DNA from: Spirochaetales bacterium
GTDB lineage: Bacteria > Spirochaetota > Spirochaetia > DSM-27196 > SLST01
Length of the DNA stretch: 18,064 nt
Assembly (NCBI GenBank): GCA_007130265.1
Contig: SLST01000418.1
Span: forward strand, 1-18,064
Reading direction: 5' to 3'
The notes beneath the pieces were generated by a model that ran no database searches, was not told where the DNA came from, and was given only the letters and a program-made list of their open reading frames with translations. A program made the translations under genes and the position numbers. Each line of letters starts with the position of its first letter. Position 1 is the first letter of the stretch. Shown here one piece after another: positions 15,448 through 18,064 of the stretch.

Positions 15448-16074
15448 TCACGCCAGCCGACGGCTGATCGCGTAGCGTATGAGCGCCGCGGTTCCCGGAA
15501 GCTCGAGCTTCTCCAGGATCCGCCTGCGGTACGTGCTCACCGAGCTCACTGACAGGTTGAGCTCCTCCGCTACCTCGGTGACGCTTCGCCCGCCGGCGAG
15601 CAGCCGGAACACCTGATACTCGCGGTTGGAGAGCCGCTCGTGGGGCGTGGCCGGCCCGTCGGTCGCGAAGTCGGCGAGGAGCGCGGCGACCTCCGGGCTG
15701 ATGTACCGCTGTCCGGCGGCCACCTCGCGGACAGCCTTGCCGAGCTCGGTCGCGCCGCTGGTCTTCCGAACATAGCCGGCGGCACCGGCGCGGAGCGACC
15801 GGATCGCGTACTCCTCTTCCGGAGAGCTGCTCACCATCACGACCTTCGCGGCGGCGTCGCGCGTGAGGATCTCCTCGAGCGCCTCGAGGCCGCCCCGGTT
15901 GCCTATCTGTATGTCGAGGAGCAGCACGTCAATCGCCCCTGATCCGGCGAGCTCCACCGCCTCGTGAGCCGTAGCGACGCTCGTGACGACCATGACTCCC
16001 GGCTCCTGCGCGAGGAGCGCCGCGATACCTTCTCGAACGAGCTCTTCATCGTCGGCTATGCCCACTCGAATCAT
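15448..16074 (-). CDS. NarL/FixJ-family response regulator with LuxR-type HTH
   Basis: A 208-residue transcription regulator. The receiver (1-120) has Asp8/Asp9, phospho-acceptor Asp54, Ser82 and Lys104. The loop after the phospho-Asp is DIQIGNRGG, lacking the usual Met-Pro pair. The C-terminal LuxR-type DNA-binding domain (about 145-205) contains LSNREYQVFRLLAGG and the recognition region LNLSVSSVSTYRRRILEKL. ATG 16074 is chosen because the receiver fold begins there and GGGAG (16082-16086) lies seven bases ahead; the frame stays open upstream but without family similarity. It is the first gene of the signalling block and the only clear DNA-binding output in it. It is divergent from the aldolase gene across 139 bases, so it could control that promoter, its own operon, or both. 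No operator can be named with confidence. Confidence 0.95.
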   Translation of the reverse strand: MIRVGIADDEELVREGIAALLAQEPGVMVVTSVATAHEAVELAGSGAIDVLLLDIQIGNRGGLEALEEILTRDAAAKVVMVSSSPEEEYAIRSLRAGAAGYVRKTSGATELGKAVREVAAGQRYISPEVAALLADFATDGPATPHERLSNREYQVFRLLAGGRSVTEVAEELNLSVSSVSTYRRRILEKLELPGTAALIRYAISRRLA

Positions 16075-16149
16075 CGGTCCACTCCCGCGCGAAGAACTCT
16101 CGCATGCCGATCTCTTCGCTCCACTATTCTCGTCAGTATTGCCACGTTC

Positions 16150-16170
16150 GAGAAGCCCCCTGAGAAGCCC
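16150..16170. repeat. Short direct repeat in the divergent promoter region
   Basis: GAGAAGCCC occurs at 16150-16158 and again at 16162-16170, a 12-base period, just upstream of the putative -35 box of the aldolase gene. It could be a regulator half-site pair, or chance in GC-rich sequence. The rest of the 139-base gap (16075-16213) shows no small gene or terminator and no convincing promoter for the LuxR-type regulator. Confidence 0.25.
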
Positions 16171-16178
16171 GCCGTGGT

Positions 16179-16207
16179 TTGACTCTCCCGGCCCAACGCG
16201 GTAGAAC
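16179..16207 (+). promoter_or_regulatory. Putative promoter of the aldolase-GH172 genes, possibly giving a leaderless mRNA
   Basis: TTGACT (16179-16184) and TAGAAC (16202-16207) are separated by exactly 17 bases. They match the sigma-70 consensus at five and four of six positions. The -10 box ends six bases before ATG 16214, so transcription would start at or next to the ATG. This fits the absence of a Shine-Dalgarno sequence before that gene. The -10 box lacks the normally conserved final T, which weakens the call. Confidence 0.4.
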
Positions 16208-16213
16208 CTCCCC

Positions 16214-17176
16214 ATGGACAACCCAACTACGGCGATCGACGCGATCGGGGGCAGGCGGCCGCTCAATGCGGAGAGCTTCGCTGCACGCGCATACGAGACC
16301 GCGCTCAACCCGCTTCGAAACCCGGTCAAGGAGGTCATGGACCTCTGCCCGTCGGTGGAGAAGACGCCGCCCGTGCTCGGGATCTTCAACGACGTTCCCT
16401 GGTATCGGTTCCGGGAGAGCGAGGCGCACGCCTGGGCGAAGGCCGGGTTTCTCTGGATCGTCAACGACGCCGAGCATACGCAGTGGGAAGGGTGTTACGG
16501 ACGCGAGCAGAACGCTGCCGAGCTCCGGCTCGGCCTGCTGCCGGTGCAGCGGCTGCACCGCGAGGCGGTGAGCGCACATGGCGACTCGTATCAGCTTGGC
16601 GCGAGGGCGACGATGCGGCCGTACGGGACGACGTACGCCGAGGCCGAGCGATACTACCGGTCGGTCAATTTCCCTCTGCCTGGACGCGCCACACCGGATG
16701 ACCGGGGCGGGTACCCCGTGCGGACCGGCGACCGTTCGATGATGTTCACGCCGGACGAGCTCCGCGGCGCAGAGACCGAGGTCCAGGGCTGGCTGCAGTT
16801 CGAGACGGCAGAGTACATCCTGGACACCGAGCTGCGCGACCGGGTGCTCGACCTGATGGCAGGCCAGGGGCGGAACAAGGCGTGCGGGTTCGTGGGTCCC
16901 TTCGACGCCATCCTGCGGGAGGGCGAGGTGCCCGCGATGGGTCGCGCGGTAAACGACCTCTTTGTCGCGGCCGCCTCGCGGGGCGTGCACATGGGGCGGG
17001 TCGTGGGGTCCGGGGCGATGGAGAACCCTGCGGACATCGAGGACGGCATGGTCGAGGCGATCGAGCACGGCGCGAGGCTGATCTGCGTACATCCCTTCAC
17101 GAGCGATATGACCTATCGCGGGGCGGCCGCGATGGCAGACCCGTTCTTCCGTGCCTGTGCGCGGTGCGGATTCTGA
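16214..17176 (+). CDS. HpcH/HpaI-family aldolase homologue (divergent, substrate unknown)
   Basis: A 320-residue cytoplasmic protein of the phosphoenolpyruvate/pyruvate-binding barrel superfamily, closest by pattern to HpcH/HpaI class II aldolases that cleave 2-keto-3-deoxy sugar acids to pyruvate and an aldehyde. Supporting motifs are WIVNDAEHTQW (His88, the position of the catalytic His), LPVQRL (Arg113, the pyruvate-binding Arg), LQFETAEY (Glu197) and VGPFDAI (Asp231), the usual metal-ligand pair. YYRSVNFP falls where the family has its YPP segment. The protein is longer than the usual 250-270 residues, with an extra 45 or so residues at the N-terminus, so it is a distant member. The ATG at 16214 has no Shine-Dalgarno sequence but a promoter-like element directly upstream. 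It is followed after 27 bases by a GH172-type gene, which suggests a role in breaking down an unusual sugar. Catalysis is likely but not certain. Confidence 0.78.
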   Translation: MDNPTTAIDAIGGRRPLNAESFAARAYETALNPLRNPVKEVMDLCPSVEKTPPVLGIFNDVPWYRFRESEAHAWAKAGFLWIVNDAEHTQWEGCYGREQNAAELRLGLLPVQRLHREAVSAHGDSYQLGARATMRPYGTTYAEAERYYRSVNFPLPGRATPDDRGGYPVRTGDRSMMFTPDELRGAETEVQGWLQFETAEYILDTELRDRVLDLMAGQGRNKACGFVGPFDAILREGEVPAMGRAVNDLFVAAASRGVHMGRVVGSGAMENPADIEDGMVEAIEHGARLICVHPFTSDMTYRGAAAMADPFFRACARCGF

Positions 17177-17203
17177 TTACCGATTCACCAGGAGGAGCGA
17201 GCA

Positions 17204-18064
17204 ATGGCGTCATTTAACGGATTGGGCATGAACATGGGGAATCTGAGCCGACTCTCGGACGCGAAGAGCCGCAGCATCAGCCCGGAGAACTTCTCCGGCG
17301 AGAAGAACGGCGGCGGCCGCGCGACCGAGGGCACCGGCAGCAGGTGCGCGCGCGACCTTGGCGTCGGCTGGAAGGTCAGCCCCTCGGTGCGGATTGAGCC
17401 CGGAGAAACCTTTACCCTCGCGGATATCGACGGTCCGGGCGCGATTCAGCAGATCTGGATGACCGTGAGCGGCCACTGGCGCTACTCGATTCTCCGAGCG
17501 TACTGGGACGGGCAGGAGCAGCCGTCGGTCGAGTCGCCGGTGGGCGACTTCTTCGCCTGCGGCTGGGGAGAGTACGCACAGGTGAGCTCGCTCGCGGTCT
17601 GCGTGAACCCGGGAAGCGCCCTCAACAGCTACTGGGAGATGCCGTTTCGCAGGCACGCGAGGTTGACCCTCACGAACATCGCCGACGAGCCGATGACCGT
17701 CTACTATCAGATCAACTACACGCTGACCGAGGTGCCCGACGAATGCGCCTACTTCCACGCACAGTTTCGTCGCGTCAACCCGCTGCCGTACAAGGAGGTC
17801 TACACGATCGTCGACGGCGTCGAGGGCGCCGGGCACTACGTGGGTACCTACATGGCATGGGGCGTCAACAATTCAGGATGGTGGGGCGAGGGCGAGATCA
17901 AGTTCTACATGGACGGCGACGAGCATCCTACGATCTGCGGGACCGGAACCGAGGACTACTTCTGCGGCTCGTACAACTTCGAGTCGGCGTCGGCCGACGG
18001 CGGGCGCGAGTACCACGCCTTCACGACGCCCTACGCCGGGATGCCGCAGGTCCTGCGGCCGGAC
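17204..18064 (+). CDS. DUF2961 / glycoside hydrolase family 172 protein (3' end beyond window)
   Basis: The frame is open from ATG 17204 to the window end (287 codons), so the 3' end is missing; the family is usually some 350 or more residues. GGAGGAG (17191-17197) lies six bases ahead. Family hallmarks run in order: SPENFSGEKNGGG (26-38), GWKVSPSVRIEPGETFTLAD, GPGAIQQIWMT, ILRAYWDGQEQPSVESPVGDFF, YWEMPF, WWGEGEIKFYMDGD (226-239) and GTGTEDYFCG (246-255). GH172 enzymes act on alpha-D-fructofuranosyl or D-arabinofuranosyl linkages. Glu229 and Glu250 lie 21 residues apart in the two most conserved motifs and are the likely catalytic pair, from memory of the characterised Bifidobacterium enzyme. 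No signal peptide is visible, so it should act in the cytoplasm on an imported oligosaccharide. It shares an orientation and a 27-base gap with the aldolase gene and is probably co-transcribed with it. Confidence 0.93.
   Translation, partial: MASFNGLGMNMGNLSRLSDAKSRSISPENFSGEKNGGGRATEGTGSRCARDLGVGWKVSPSVRIEPGETFTLADIDGPGAIQQIWMTVSGHWRYSILRAYWDGQEQPSVESPVGDFFACGWGEYAQVSSLAVCVNPGSALNSYWEMPFRRHARLTLTNIADEPMTVYYQINYTLTEVPDECAYFHAQFRRVNPLPYKEVYTIVDGVEGAGHYVGTYMAWGVNNSGWWGEGEIKFYMDGDEHPTICGTGTEDYFCGSYNFESASADGGREYHAFTTPYAGMPQVLRPD

Noticed and set aside
16075..16464. Upstream extension of the LuxR-type regulator frame to a 338-residue protein
   Set aside because: The extra residues resemble no domain and run antisense through the aldolase start. 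A normal ribosome site precedes ATG 16074, where the receiver fold begins.
16133..17092. Minus-strand open frame of 319 codons opposite the aldolase
   Set aside because: The aldolase active-site motifs are on the plus strand; the minus translation is a His/Arg/Pro-rich shadow.
17210..17836. Minus-strand open frame of 208 codons opposite the GH172 gene
   Set aside because: The plus-strand frame is open to the window end with GH172 hallmarks throughout; the minus-strand frame has no family pattern.

Overview
The window is a gene-dense, GC-rich piece of bacterial chromosome with almost no non-coding DNA; the longest gap between genes is about 140 bases. A secreted TRAP-type binding protein, membrane sensor kinases with periplasmic domains and a FapA-family protein suggest a Gram-negative, free-living bacterium with rich environmental sensing. 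The phylum cannot be fixed from the sequence. A high-GC relative of the Spirochaetota is only a guess, from the mix of FapA, TRAP, many response regulators and GH172-type sugar enzymes. No tRNA, rRNA, insertion sequence, prophage or CRISPR array was seen.

Left part (1-3374, + strand): two translationally coupled half-transporter genes for a heterodimeric ABC exporter. The first is cut by the window edge. Their motifs show one degenerate and one consensus ATP site: Walker B Asp and switch-loop Gln in the first subunit, LSTGQ signature in the second.

Middle part (3343-16074, all - strand): a block of ten signalling genes. In transcription order they are a NarL/LuxR-type response regulator, a MASE3-PAS-PAS-PAS histidine kinase, a single-domain receiver, a FapA (DUF342) protein, a receiver-HD-GYP c-di-GMP phosphodiesterase, a second single-domain receiver, a two-TM PAS histidine kinase, a soluble REC-PAS-HK-REC hybrid kinase, a TRAP-type periplasmic binding protein with no permease genes beside it, and a histidine kinase with a periplasmic sensor domain. 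Seven of the nine junctions overlap (1 to 14 bases), so the block looks like one or two tightly coupled transcription units; the two gaps are 91 and 57 bases. The block holds four kinases and six receiver domains. Its recognisable outputs are DNA binding by the LuxR protein and c-di-GMP breakdown by the HD-GYP protein. The binding protein is best read as a ligand-sensing partner for the kinase encoded immediately after it.

Right part (16214-18064, + strand, divergent from the signalling block): an HpcH/HpaI-type aldolase homologue followed by a DUF2961 / glycoside hydrolase family 172 gene that runs off the window. This looks like the start of a carbohydrate-degradation locus. The neighbouring signalling block might control it, but nothing in the sequence proves this.

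The most notable points are the compact signalling operon with FapA and an orphan TRAP binding protein inside it, the complementary degenerate ATP site of the exporter, and two genes lacking a Shine-Dalgarno sequence that both have a -10-like hexamer six bases before the ATG, as expected for leaderless mRNAs.
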